Below, one piece after another: positions 47,740 to 59,912 of a stretch of 64,000 bases of DNA. The stretch comes from Siphonodentalium dalli (taxonomy: Eukaryota; Mollusca; Scaphopoda; Gadilida; Siphonodentaliidae): contig CP136066.1 of the NCBI GenBank assembly GCA_032622095.1, positions 131,657,917 through 131,721,916 on the forward strand. Direction: 5' to 3'. The position numbers were made by a program, and so were the translations under genes. Below the pieces are notes generated by a model that did not search any database, had not been told where the DNA came from, and saw only the letters and a program-made list of their open reading frames with translations. The first letter of the stretch is position 1. Every line of letters begins with the position of its first letter.

Positions 47740-48446
47740 TTAACTTAATTCCCCAGATGGAATGCCAGGGCAACATTTGGTGATGTACCGTAACGAACAC
47801 TGACTTTTGTATTTTGACTGCCATTTTGGTAGCGACCTTGGATGAAAATGAACAGTTTTGTTGACGTGTGATAATAATTCCGTATGTGGCACGAATACTT
47901 CTTTCTTTAAATATATTGCTACAATATCGGAATAAATTTTTGACAAGATGCTATAATTCGATTGTCTAATGTGGATTTTTGACAGATCAAACATGTTTTG
48001 TACAATACAATTGGTCACCACATTGCTAAAGCAATAATTAAACACAGAATTGTCACAATCGCAGTCGATACCAAACGGAAGGTCATTTACATGAGATTCT
48101 TGAAAATCGCAAAATTGTTGATTTTTTAGTGCCATTTTGGCAGCCATCTTTGACTGGAATAACATTTTCCCGTGAAATTGGGTACTGTACTTCGAGAACT
48201 ACTATTGATGATTTGCCCTAACTGAAAAGAATGTATAACAATTAAGAAATATGCGCTGAATTCGTCAGTTCTTATGACAACCCTACATCTGAACTGAACT
48301 GACAATGACGTCATCTTTGTGACGTCATAATTCTCTCCAGTCGCGGACCCATGAAGTCTAACAAACTTTTTCGGACAAAGTAAGTGATACCCTATCATAA
48401 TATCATAGTCTCTACATTTGTTCAAATAATTCCCACGAAAGTACAT
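47740..48446 (-). other. Two overlapping unrecognised minus-strand ORFs
   Basis: ORFs of 141 (47,740-48,165) and 106 codons (48,126-48,446) overlap in different frames. The longer one has a C/D-rich patch (GIDCDCDNSVFNYCF) and no familiar domain; the shorter ends in KWH, and the longer repeats SKMAAKMALK-like words near a duplicated phrase TTGGCAGCCATCTTTGA / TGCCATTTTGG. They may be chance or a decayed repeat. I would not call a gene without homology. Confidence 0.2.
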
Positions 48447-51400
48447 AAGCGACTCTATACTAATAGCTAAACGATTGAAATCGTATCTTTGTGTTCAAGG
48501 CCTGAGTGTGGTCACATTTAGAAGAATTTGGTTTGATTTATTTCCGCTAAACGCGTCGTTACAGATGTAAGTTGTAATCGTCCATTAATTAGTTTGAACT
48601 TGGAAGTGTTTCTGTCATGTGGTGCCTCCACCATGAGTATAGCGCGGACACAGCGTAGTCTAGAATCGTCACTTCGTGCAGATGTTTCAATGAGACCTTT
48701 AATTCTGAATACTCCGACTACTACCAGCGTATTACAGTCACAACAATAACGCATATTGCACCAGCTGGACCCTACTTGTAATTCTAAGAACCCAGCTGGA
48801 CCCTACTTGTAATTCTAAGAACCTATGTCAAATGCATGCATGTTGCTTAATTTCTTGAAATGTCTACCGATAATTCGAAAACCTCTTCATGCCGCTGTAT
48901 ATGTGTCTTTATATTTGTCATGTTGTTAATATATGTTCCCTGACATATGAATACACACGATGTCGTGTTAAATGGATAACGATGTATCGATGTGAGCAAA
49001 TTCCAGCACGAATCGGTTCGATCTTCTCAATGGTACAATTGTATTTCGCCAATTCTCGAATATATCAAAGTGATTCGTATCGGTGCAGAGAGATCGGCTA
49101 TATCGTCATGTTTGCACATATAACTTAGTTGTGTCCTTTCAACAATCTACGATAAACATAGATCACGAATCTGTGTTGGCATAATGGTGATTATAATGCA
49201 TCATGTATTATCGGAAAGCAATAAAATAGCAACGATCTTATTTGCTTTTGCGCCGTTGCCAACGCTTGACTGAACAAAGTAAAGAGTATCAGATACTCTA
49301 TTGTTTAGCTGTGCTTGGTTGTAGCTAGCACTTATGTGGTTAGATCTGTTTGCAAGCTACTTATCTGAGGTATTCGATAGACCAACTTTACATGTCATTA
49401 TACAATAATATAAAGAATTGGGTAATATATGTTGTCCGATGAGTACTCTTGGGTCCTGGTCCCCCAGGAGTTTATTTTGGCCAGTTTTGTTTTTTTCAAA
49501 TATCGAAATTAATAATTTAGATAGATAAAATAAACTCTTTACGCTCTTTAAAAAATCGTCAGTTGTGGGTTGCACCCCACAATTTACTCAAACAAAATAT
49601 CGCATCCCACAAGTATTCTTGGGTATGTGCGGTCACCCCACAAGTATACTTTGGCCAGTACGTTAGTCCGTCCGTCCGTCACACTTTTGAATACCTTCAT
49701 GTTGTAATCATCTCCTCCTACAGATTTCATCCCAGAGATTTGAAACTTCATAATATTGTTACTAAATATTGAAGATGTGCAACATGTATATAGATGACGG
49801 AAACAATTATTTTTTGACGGAGTTATTAACCCTTTTCGACTTAGAAAATTTCAACATTTGTTATAATTTTCAGTATGAGGATTTATTATAATTTTCAGTA
49901 TGAGGCGTTTATTATCAGTCTAGAAGATGTGTGGGACATTGGTAGTAAAACAATTGCAAGCATGATATGAAGAGTAAATAGTCAGAGGTTATATATATGT
50001 ATGTCTCGTCGTGTTTATACGGACCGTAAATGGAATCAGGATAGAGGTGTTAGACTGTTATTTATAATCGGCCACCAATTTTCCCACATATCTTTTGAAA
50101 TAATAAAAATAAACTCTCTTTAAACATATTGATCATATAATCTTTAAGTCATCACAGCTATACCTAGGTCAAAGGTAAGTATATAATGTTTTCTTCTCAA
50201 CCATTATTCATGGATGGAACATCAGAAGGTGCGCCTACCCCATGTCATCTCCCTGGTAAGGTGACCCATCTGTACAATTTTCCTAAATAGTACTCATATA
50301 TGCGCATTTCAGTCGTCTGATGTCAACCTTGTTTCAGCCAAACCTTGGCTGTTTATTTCACACCGGTTTCTGGGATAACCTGTGTGTCGACTGAGAACCT
50401 GCGTGTCAATTGAGGAGAACACACGGAGGATTTGTGTAAATGTTAGCCTAAACGACATTTCTAAGTAACGACGGCTTTGTTGTTTATTTCGAGGAATAAT
50501 ACCGCATCATATGAATTCAGCCCAAATATATTGACAGGTGTCAAGGGTCTAACTCTATACTGAGCAATAAAAAACTAATATTAATAAATACCGAGTATAT
50601 TTAATTTAACGCCAATGGGTCGTTTATGTGCGTTTAAGAGTGTATTTATGCCTAAAGCAAAGTGAAATAACGATCTTAAAATGAATTGGCCGGTATATTT
50701 TATTAGTTATCAGGGTTACCAGGGTCGTAGTTGTATAAATCACAATATAGTTTATGTTTATGCTAAGATAACTTGATCGGTATTGAGGTTAACACAAATC
50801 CCATATATGGAAATTCCAAATATGGAAAGTGACGTGCGCAAAACAGCTGCATCTCGGTTATCTGGGTCAGATATATTTATAGCGAAGAAATGTTGTCAAA
50901 TTCCACGTCTGAATACGCGTCTTATTCTCACTTATATCAGTTTTATTCTATGTGTTGTTGTGTATTGTATTACTTTGATCAAGGTTGCGCTTTTGTTATT
51001 CTCACAAAAGGTAAATTTGATGCGTGTTTGATGCGTGTTTACATTTCAAAATTGCGTCGGCCATGTACAGTAACACTACAGTGCGACGGAATTCCACATT
51101 CCTTAATTACGAGACTAATTTATCGAATGAGGTCAAATTTTCGCATATAACAAGACTCGTATGTTATTCTGCACCATTCTGACGAGTGCCGAATTTCATT
51201 TCGCATTATTTTCGTTTTTATCGAAAAATAATCGTTCTCTATGCCTATAATGGACTGGAGATTCCCATGTAAATTTTTTCAACCAAAAAATATTCATTGT
51301 TTTGCCAATTTCAAGCTAGTTTATAGCATGGTCATGGCATAATTTGGCCTAGCGAGTGTCGGTAGACGTTTCTTGAGTGTGCACAACAAATTTTGGTCCC

Positions 51401-53094
51401 AACGAAGCAGGCTAAAATCCTGAAATTTGTCAATTTTACTTTGCGTGTGAAGAAAATATTCATTTAAACTTCCAAAATTGATTGAACATTCAACAACATT
51501 CAGTTGAATGGTGACATTATTTATAGTCACCGACTAACTTCCACGATGAATCAAATTTGTTTTTATTGGTGACAATTATGTCGCGAGAGATAAAAATGTA
51601 AAAATTTTAAAGAAAATGTTAAATTTTAGCTCATTTTAAGACTTTAATTGCTTGTAGATCGGTGTTAATTATCTTCGTCAATGATGTCATGTCACGCTTG
51701 TTAATAATTCATTTGTTCGGAAATACTTATTGGGGGTCGAAATGTATAAAAATTTAACTACCACCACTTCCAAAAACAACACCGATAAACAAAAACGCTC
51801 TTTGTTCCATGCAATGGAAATGGCTATTTATTGTCCTGATATCTGTGATATAAATGAATGCCTAAAATTAGTATTATCCTGAAATAAATTTATGCCACTT
51901 TGGCGAACATGGGAACCACGGTACAATTTATGCCATTTAGGCACACTTCAGAGTGAAATCAGGGCTTATATTTCGGCGAGAATCCAAATCTAGATTCTCG
52001 TAAATATTCTCGCAAATTACCCTGGATTCTCGTGAAAAAGTATATATGGATTCTCGCAAAATCAGATGAAATATATGCCCTGGAAATATAGCAAATCGTT
52101 TAATGCTTTAGAATTTTGGTTTTCGGAGATTTATATATATGCTTAAAGACATATTATGGACTTGTTATGGACTTTTTCGGGTGCGAGAAATTGATAAGTT
52201 AGTGCTCAGGCACTTTGCCAACCTGGGGAATGTTATCATTCTACTAACATCACTGAAAATTTCAAAAAAATCTACCACCCCACTTCATAGAGAACATGGT
52301 CTGAACTACTCCAAATTGTAAATATTTACATCTCGATTCGGGGCGCAACTATCGGCTATAATTAAACAAAAATGATTTCGCCATCGAGAGTCATTGCATT
52401 TAACTAATATATAAGAATGACGTTGTGTATCATCCATTTGGATTAATATTCGTAACAAATAACTACTTTGAGAAAGATTATTCTTAATTTCTATTTGATC
52501 ACTCTGCCCGTTGTCTGTCGGAGTGTTTCACATCACTTTAATCAAGGAAGACTGTTCAGAAAAACTGCATTTCAAGATCACCAAACAACTTTCCTTTTTA
52601 GGGCCACCACATCTTTCCAAAGATGTACTTCTTCCATTTTGCTATCAAAGACCGAAAAATGTCGTTAAACTAGAGATCCAAATACCCACTAAGGGCCCCT
52701 ATATCTTGAGATATTATAAAGACCGAAAAATGTCATTAAACTATTAAAGACCGAAAAATGTCGTTAAACTAGAGATCCAAACATCCCCATCCCCTATTTT
52801 TTTAGACAATTAAGAACGAAATATGTCGTTACACCATTAATACATAATTTGTGTTTATGAAAGTCTGGCACCCATTAGCAGTTTGTTTTCAGTACATTTT
52901 AATATTCATTGGAACGTAAACAATTATTCGCTGACAGAAATCATGTTAATATCGCCTTTCGTTACTGGTTTCCTCGACTCAAATATTTCTCACTGCTCAA
53001 TACTTATAATTAAAAAAAATGTTCTGTGTTTTGTGTCACTTCTTAATAGCATTATGTATTCTGCTATTGACAAGAAACAAAGTTGCAGTATACC
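48447..53094. other. Unassigned stretch with small local repeats
   Basis: No gene seen. Local features: a 31-bp perfect tandem pair (CAGCTGGACCCTACTTGTAA, 48,756-48,818); repeated TTTTGGCCAGT words at about 49,475 and 49,648 with a (TCCG)n run at 49,667-49,679; and three AAAGACCGAAAAATGTC phrases (about 52,646, 52,720 and 52,746). None looks functional. Confidence 0.4.
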
Positions 53095-53098
53095 TTAA

Positions 53099-53588
53099 AG
53101 GTACGGAAGGCCTTGGTGGGTATCCTGTGAACATATTTCCACCTGTCAAAAACCGCTACAAACGAAAATAATATTCAAATATAGACATACTTTGTTAATA
53201 TACAAATGAGAAATATCTCATAAACAGTATGTTATTGTCGTAAATTTGACGATTGTTATGTAAACAAAGCATAAAAAGTTACTTTCTTGGTGTTTCTTTA
53301 TATTATGATGGTAAACATAAAGAGCGTTCTTTGTTGCTCAATTCCTTATTTGGAAATAATAAAGAGCGTTTATACCATTTGTGTGTGATTAGCCAGTAGC
53401 ATTGTGCTGCCTTCTATAACACAATCAGACTCTTGTTTAGGTAAAATTTAGTAGGTCTTTATGTGAGCATGATGTTTACGCGATAGTGATCGTATATTTG
53501 AACCAAAATGTATGCGTTTTAATATTTTTCTGTTTACGGTGTTTGGAACAAATATGAATATTTTCGACAACTAAGCCCCCTCGTCCCT
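53099..53588. mobile_element. 490-bp TTAA MITE, inverted second copy
   Basis: It is flanked by TTAA at 53,095-53,098 and 53,589-53,592. The left tip AGGTACGGAAGGCCTTGG is inverted at the right as AGGGACGAGGGGGCTTAG. The interior matches the reverse complement of 369-857 throughout. Its left flank reads CCTTAAAGG, giving a single CCTTTAAG on the other strand; that is the site the hAT-type element hit in the other copy. Confidence 0.85.
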
Positions 53589-53592
53589 TTAA

Positions 53593-54344
53593 TATAATTA
53601 ATATAACATCCCTCATCCAATAATCTCCAAATTGCATATCTAATTTCAATCCTAGTTACACGTCACGCCGCCCCTCATCATTTGCCAATTGTACACCCTT
53701 TTTTTGCTGCTGCTGCAACTGTTCAATTTCTTTTAAAATTATTGAAAAAATGGCCCTCCCGCACGCCGACATTTACCTCTGATTTTTTTTTATTATCGGT
53801 CCGCACCAAAATTGAGCACACGTCCCTATATAATATACCTATTTAAACCGAGTATACACGGTGGTGTAATAGATCAACCGTTAATTTAACCGTTTAGGTA
53901 GCATATTTCCACGTATACGTTATCACGACAAATCCCTGCTGATCTGTTATTAATGAACCAAACACTTAACATGTCAACACACTCTGGCCCGCCAATGCTA
54001 CAGTGTATAAACGTAACGGGGCAAATATGCACATTATATTGGCAGCTAACGAGAGCATTCATCATCAGCAATCTGCTCACCCCTTTTAGCCGATACGATA
54101 GAAACTAAACGATTTGTTACTTCTAATTACCCGTACTTAATTACACTACTTGCGTGTTAATAAAGTACGACCCCATTACCACTAAAGGTGAAACATGGGA
54201 TTTAGAACATTAATATTCACTCTTACATAGTTCCACATTCAAGGTGTAATCGTATGTCAGTTGTAACGTTGTGAAACTGCAACCGAACTGAATTATTCTA
54301 TGCTAAATAGTTCATGGCTGACCTGATGCATGCATCTTAGTTTT
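53593..54344. other. Unassigned stretch
   Basis: No gene recognised between the MITE and the dispersed repeat. A short GCTGCTGCTGCAAC run lies near 53,706. Confidence 0.4.
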
Positions 54345-54465
54345 CTTGTTTAGAATATCAGGCAAATGTTGGCTTGATGAGGGGAAAGTTCTGTCAATCC
54401 CAGTCCAAAATCGATCCAAAAACGAAAATAGACAATACAAAAATAAATCAATAAATGACTGAGAA
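54345..54465. repeat. Dispersed ~110-bp repeat, copy 1
   Basis: CTTGTTTAGAATATCAGGC through CAAAAACGAAAATAG recurs in direct orientation at 56,892-57,025 with few changes. The identity of the repeat is unknown; the two copies flank the region that holds the TA-flanked element. Confidence 0.75.
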
Positions 54466-54860
54466 AAAAATACACACCGGTGTAATCCTTCAAAGAACGA
54501 GTGTATGTCTTCTCCGTGCTCTTGAAAAATATGTGTGTATTCGGTTTATATGTTACTGCCAATGTAGAATCACTACTTGGAATAAGTTCTCACGAAGAAG
54601 TGGTTGGTTCAAGTTTTGCAGAAATGCATGGGCGATCCGTGAATCGGGAAGCATGTCACGTGGGTATGGCGATTGTTTATATCGAAATCGACATATATAT
54701 ACATTTCATAGCCTCGTTTGTGTAATCATTTTGGAGCAATGCATGTAAATCTTTCATATGTGTGTTTTCTCGTACGATTTTTACAATAGCCCTTCCATTG
54801 GAAGGATTGACAACACATTGAAACAACACAGGTCGTGTATCGTTTGTAAACATGTTTAGT

Positions 54861-54965
54861 TTAAACATATTTTATTGCCATATATACATGTATATATACA
54901 AACAACAATTTGGGATTGGGACACAAGTGCCGACACTGTCTTAGAATTGTCCCGTTCCCAGATAA
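54861..54965 (-). mobile_element. LINE 3' fragment, minus strand
   Basis: Read on the minus strand the segment gives GGGACAATTCTAAGACAG, CACTTGTGTCCCAATCCC and ends GCAATAAAATATGTTTAAAC. This matches the 3' end of the LINE at 11,614-14,007. The 5' boundary and target duplication could not be fixed. Confidence 0.6.
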
Positions 54966-55108
54966 ACTAAGATGGGTTAGAGAGGCACCAACCGAATCGA
55001 CAAGGCGAATATATAGTTGGTGTATTTGTAATGTGTATACTCTTGGAGCGGGTTGGACAACGGTGGGGCGTTGTATGCATGCAGAGCAATAATATGCGAT
55101 GTCATTTA

Positions 55109-56173
55109 GGGGATAGCGGGGCATGTTGGAACGTTTTTTATTCAAAAACACATACAGAGAAATGTGAGCATGGGCCCTTCATTTTTTCAACTTTTATTAT
55201 AAAGTATATCAACAACTTGAAATATGGTATATCGTTATGTATGATCTATTTCGCTTTTACATGGAAAAAGTCGAAAATAAATTCGTTCCATCATGCCCCG
55301 GGTTATTTGAAACCAGGGGCAAATTGGAACATCGACCGGGGTAAGTCAGAACACTGATCGTATAAGGAACACATATGAAATCAATGTATAATAGAGGTAA
55401 AACCACTAATATATTCCAAGAACTATATTGAATTGCTAGTATGAAGCATAATAGTTGAGTCCGGTAAATAAAGTATGTTCGAGAAACCGTCATCATTGGA
55501 AAATGCAACACATCCAATGAAAACGTCGTGTCACATACAGGAGGGACGTAGCAAGGCAAAAGTTGGAAGGGGTTTTAGTGCTATCGATAAAAACCTCCCC
55601 ATTCGCCACAAAAATAATTATTCATCAACGAAAACGTATTGAAATCATATTTAGGATATGGTTGCAAGCAACTGAGATGCATTCATCCATAAGTCCATCT
55701 GATTTTTGTTCCATAATGGTTAGTTATACTAGCTCAATGAATAATTTTGATGGGGTTTTCCCGTAAGTCGCACTATGGGGACACAATGGGGTGTTCCAAC
55801 ATGCCCCAAACGTGGAAAATGGTATAATGGTACACGATCTTGGAAAGACACTAAATAATCGGCATTTTTTTTTATTTATGACTGAAATGAAATGAAACTG
55901 GATCAACTGACATAATTTACACCCTTTACGTCTCGAAATTTTATCTTGAACATTGATGAAACCTGAAAATCGAAAAAATTACTTGATACCCCCCAAATAC
56001 GATTTTTTGGAATATCTCTGGGATCCGAGAATAGTCAGAATTTCTTTGTGTTATTTGTGCATACAAGAGTGTTTTCCACAAATAAGTGGCAATTGTAGAT
56101 GCTGTTTTATTTACTAACAAGAGAGGTGGGGTGTTTCAATATACCCCACGTTCCAACATGCCCCGGTCTCCCC
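55109..56173. mobile_element. 1.07-kb TIR element flanked by TA
   Basis: The tips are GGGGATAGCGGGGCATGTTG (from 55,109) and, inverted from 56,173, GGGGAGACCGGGGCATGTTG; both continue GAACG. TA lies directly outside each (55,107-55,108 and 56,174-56,175), as in Tc1/mariner/pogo insertions. Variants of the tip (GGGTGTTCCAACATGCCCC at about 55,789; GGGGCAAATTGGAAC near 55,315) recur inside and may be binding sites. No transposase ORF. Confidence 0.65.
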
Positions 56174-56891
56174 TATTCCATCTTATAACATATAAATTAT
56201 TCAGTGAAATCTTGATCACTGATTACTGAGGGGGCGCGATAAGTACTGGGTTAATGATCTGATGTCTGGTGGGAGTTGTGGCCAGTTCGGGCGGTGCCTC
56301 ACTAAACAAAGTATAATGCGACAACAACAAGATTCAGTTAGTGCAACAAAGAAAATGAAATATTGGGTAACTCTCATACATGTAATTTTGGTTTGTATTA
56401 GGTTTTGTAATAAGTAAGAAGTTTTGTAGTAAGACTTATCCAAGTCCACTGGGTTCACGAGAATCGTTCTGACAGTGCAATGAAGTTATGAACGGCCATG
56501 AACATTTCAGTATTATCGCGGTCACTAATTTCACCACCGAATATATGAGGGTAAAATGCCCCTGACCCCAGATTTACAGGACTTAATTAGGATTTTTTTT
56601 GTCTTTAGCGCTAAGCCTAAATACTAATGTTTAGAGGGATCGTGGGTATGGCAAACCATATATTGCCGTGATCAACAGTGAATTTATATTCACATGAGGG
56701 TCATAGTTGACGTTCGGTGCCGAACTTCCTTGACAACGGTTGCTAGGGAAACACCCATCATTGAAACACACTATATTTTGATCAATGTTCTACTGAATGG
56801 CACTCATACAATCATGGCTATTTTTTATTTTTTTTTTCTTGTGCACACACTGGTGATCACCCTATGGTCAAATTTTAAGAAGTGATTTCAC
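56174..56891. other. Unassigned stretch
   Basis: No gene or repeat recognised between the TA-flanked element and the second copy of the dispersed repeat. Confidence 0.4.
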
Positions 56892-57025
56892 CTTGTTTAG
56901 AATATCAGGCAAATGTTGGCTTGATGAGGGGAAAGTTGTGTCAATCACAGTCCAAAATCGATCCAAAAACGAAAATAGGCAATGCACAAATAAATCATAC
57001 AGTGATCACATTCAGTGACTGATAA
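56892..57025. repeat. Dispersed ~110-bp repeat, copy 2
   Basis: Direct-orientation copy of 54,345-54,465: CTTGTTTAGAATATCAGGC to CAAAAACGAAAATAGGCAAT. It lies about 120 bases upstream of a LINE insertion. Confidence 0.75.
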
Positions 57026-57159
57026 ATAATTGACTATATTGACCAAAATCACTCTAATCGATCTAATTATATCTCACAATCAAAACAAATGAACTTCACA
57101 CACTAGAAATCCTTTTATTGACGAACTTAGAACACAAACTTTCTCAAAACGAAATCAAT

Positions 57160-58546
57160 AGAGTGATAGAATTGAGGATATCCAGCATGAAATGGCAAGA
57201 ATAGTCACTGGGGCAACTAGAAGTGCTAGCGATAGGAAATTATTACTTGAAACAGGTTGGGAACCGCTTGCACAACGCAGGCATAAGCAGAAATTAATTC
57301 AGTTTTACAATATGACAAAACACAAAGCTCCATCCCATTTATCTAATATGAGTCCACCTGATTCTTCCTCAACTGGCTACAATTTTAGACATCCCAGCAT
57401 CCACCTACCTGATAGTAATAATAATTACTATATGTATACATTTCTACCATCTGCCACACGTGCTTGGAACAGCTTATCGGACTCCGTAAGGTCTTCAGAA
57501 ACGTTAGCATAATTTAAACGAAACATTAACAGTGGTCGTTCAAAGATTGCTAAATTTTATTACCATAGTTATTCTCGTAAAGCTCAAGTTTATCATACTA
57601 GAATCAGATTGGGATGCAGTAACCTGAACAAAGACCTTGTCACAAATCACCTCAAATAGTCCCCGATGTGTCCTTGTGGTGGCTTTGAAATTGAATCTGC
57701 ATATCATTTTCTCTTGAAATGTCCATTATATACTCAAGCAAGAACTGAAATGTTTGCTGATCTGCCACCGATTAGAATATCACCTGATGTACTTCTGTAT
57801 GGGTCGCTTGAACTCGCTGATGATTTGAACATTAAAATTTTCGATGTTGTACAGAAGTTCATTATATGTACTGGGCGTTTCTGACTAACGGGTAAGATGG
57901 TTAAAGCCGAAACACGCGTGATACTAATAAACTATATGTAAAAAGTATTAAATTATGGTCAGTGCGCGTGTTTTAGCCCTACCACCTCGCCCTCAATAAT
58001 TAGTTATGTTACATACACACTTCGTCACTTATTAAATACTTATTAAATACTTACTAAATACATTAACTAAACAGCTCATTAATGGAATGGAAATAATGCT
58101 GATAACCCGCTGTTTTCAAATTCTCTCCAATTGGGTCGTAGCGTGATCAAATTTGTTTTGAATTTAGATTCTTCATTGGCTTGTGACAATAAATGGTGAT
58201 CAATTTAACATGATAAAATTCTCTCTTATTTTTCCGTGACATATCCAATCCTGATGTTAATGGTAAGTTTATCTACCCCATTTTCAACTACTACCTGCAC
58301 TCCCTTTCCCTTTCTCTATCCTATACCTTCATCTATAAACTTTATTATTCGGACCATAGAGAACCATACCCGTCTGCTATACCCCAATGGTATCTATTGG
58401 GGTAACATTTATTTACTGAAGATATGACTTAACAAAAGCCCCCAAGCTTGTTGCCCAATCCTCGTTTGAACACTTTAAGATTATATGTTATGTATTTATT
58501 GTTTGTAATTATGTCCTGTTTAGTTCAAATAAGATATTGTTTAAAC
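57160..58546 (+). mobile_element. 5'-truncated LINE with perfect 15-bp TSD
   Basis: CAAAACGAAATCAAT flanks the piece at 57,145-57,159 and 58,547-58,561. Inside, the sequence starts abruptly in the C-terminal third of a reverse transcriptase and ends AAATAAGATATTGTTTA, the terminal signature shared with the LINEs at 11.6 and 59.9 kb. The 3' untranslated part (57,885-58,546) has no ORF. Confidence 0.9.
57165..57884 (+). pseudogene. LINE ORF2 C-terminal remnant
   Basis: The first codons at the truncation read DRIEDIQHEMARIVTGATRS (from about 57,165), equivalent to LEDIQYEAARIITGATRS in the 59.9-kb copy. It goes on through LLLETGWEPLAQRRHKQKL, FLPSATRAWNSLSDSVRSS, a stop at 57,510, YSRKAQVYHTRIRLGCSNLN, another stop near 57,657, and a CPCGGFEIESAYHFLLKCPL zinc-like end (57,670-57,729). 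It is a dead fragment of a jockey/CR1-group protein. Confidence 0.85.
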
Positions 58547-58561
58547 CAAAACGAAATCAAT

Positions 58562-59900
58562 TCGAAACTGAATTCACTCCCTTTGTGCTATCTATTTATA
58601 ACTTTAGGAATTCCAGTATAATGAGTGTGTACTTTCTGCTTCAATATTGCGTTCGTTTTCAGGGGTATTATGCCTAATTGTCCAAGTAAAAGGTGTATGA
58701 TACGCAGAACTATAACACTTTAGACAACACTCTTGCCAAATATATGAGATTTTATTTAAAAATATACCGCCGGACATAATGTCAGGCTAAAAATGAAAAT
58801 GGTCGGACATTTGGCGATATGTATCGGAAAATGTCCGTGTCCGACCGTCCGCTTAAATTCAGGCATGCTTCCAATGGAATTCAGATATAATATTTTAGTT
58901 TTCTATGGCAGGGACACATATATATATATCTTTTATTCCTCCATTTCTGAAGAGTCAATATAAAATAAAGCAAAATACGTAGAATATAAATAAGGAATTA
59001 CACAAATATTTCATGCACAAACAATTATGTACAAACACAGAGACACAAGACATTAATATAATTGGACACACACATATATAGTGGCCTGAAAACCGTAAAC
59101 ATGCGCATATACACGTACAAGATTACACGATGGAAAATATCAACGCAGTGATGGTTAGAGAAGGAATGCAATAAATAGGCTACATAAGCTGGCATGAAAA
59201 AAAAACAAAAAACAAAAAACAAAACAAAAACGCTATGTACAAGGATAGATAGCATTCGTGTCAACATCACATATACCTTTACATATAACCATACGAAAAG
59301 ACCGGCAAGAGAGCAATCAACCCAGGAAAAGAATATCATTCGAATTATATGTACATGAACACGAGCTTACATATGTCAGAGACCACATCAACAAACACAC
59401 ACCCTCTCGGCCACACCCGTACGCATACACGATCGCAAACAATCGTACATACATACGCTATGATGTACTATCACAACAACACTCAATAAGATCATATCGG
59501 TCATATATGTCCACAAACACATATATTCAAATCAACCCACAAACATCAGACAAATACATTTCACACACTTTCTCACCGACAATCACGCGCGTGTCAGCAT
59601 ACACATTGTAAACAATGCATCCGTGTGTATATGCATGCACAACCATAGATACACTTACTTAAACCAACATACGACTATAGTATGAATTTAAATCTTGCAT
59701 GTTCATGTACGCACCATGCAGCAACATATATCAAAGTACACTCAGGTGTGTTGGCACCTATGAGGCGCGTGCATGAGCATGTACATCCAGAACTATATAC
59801 TTACTCAAAGGACCACATGGTTATCATATAACACAAGATGTTTGGTCGTTTTCGTTATCGGATACAGCCCATATACGGGAAAGCAATGAGAAGGAGTATC
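58562..59900. other. Unassigned; CA-rich low-complexity from ~58,990
   Basis: No gene. From about 58,990 to 59,830 the plus strand is rich in CACAYA/ACATAC words, with an A-rich run AAAACAAAAAACAAAAAAC near 59,200. The 104-codon (-) and 117-codon (+) ORFs at 59,025-59,611 are low-complexity products. Confidence 0.5.
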
Positions 59901-59912
59901 AAATGTGTGACA

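Noticed and set aside
47740-48165. 141-codon minus-strand ORF as a gene
   Set aside because: No domain, no splice or start support, overlaps another random frame. Kept only as a low-confidence note.
59258-59611. 117-codon His/Thr/Tyr-rich ORF
   Set aside because: It is a translation of CA-rich low-complexity DNA.
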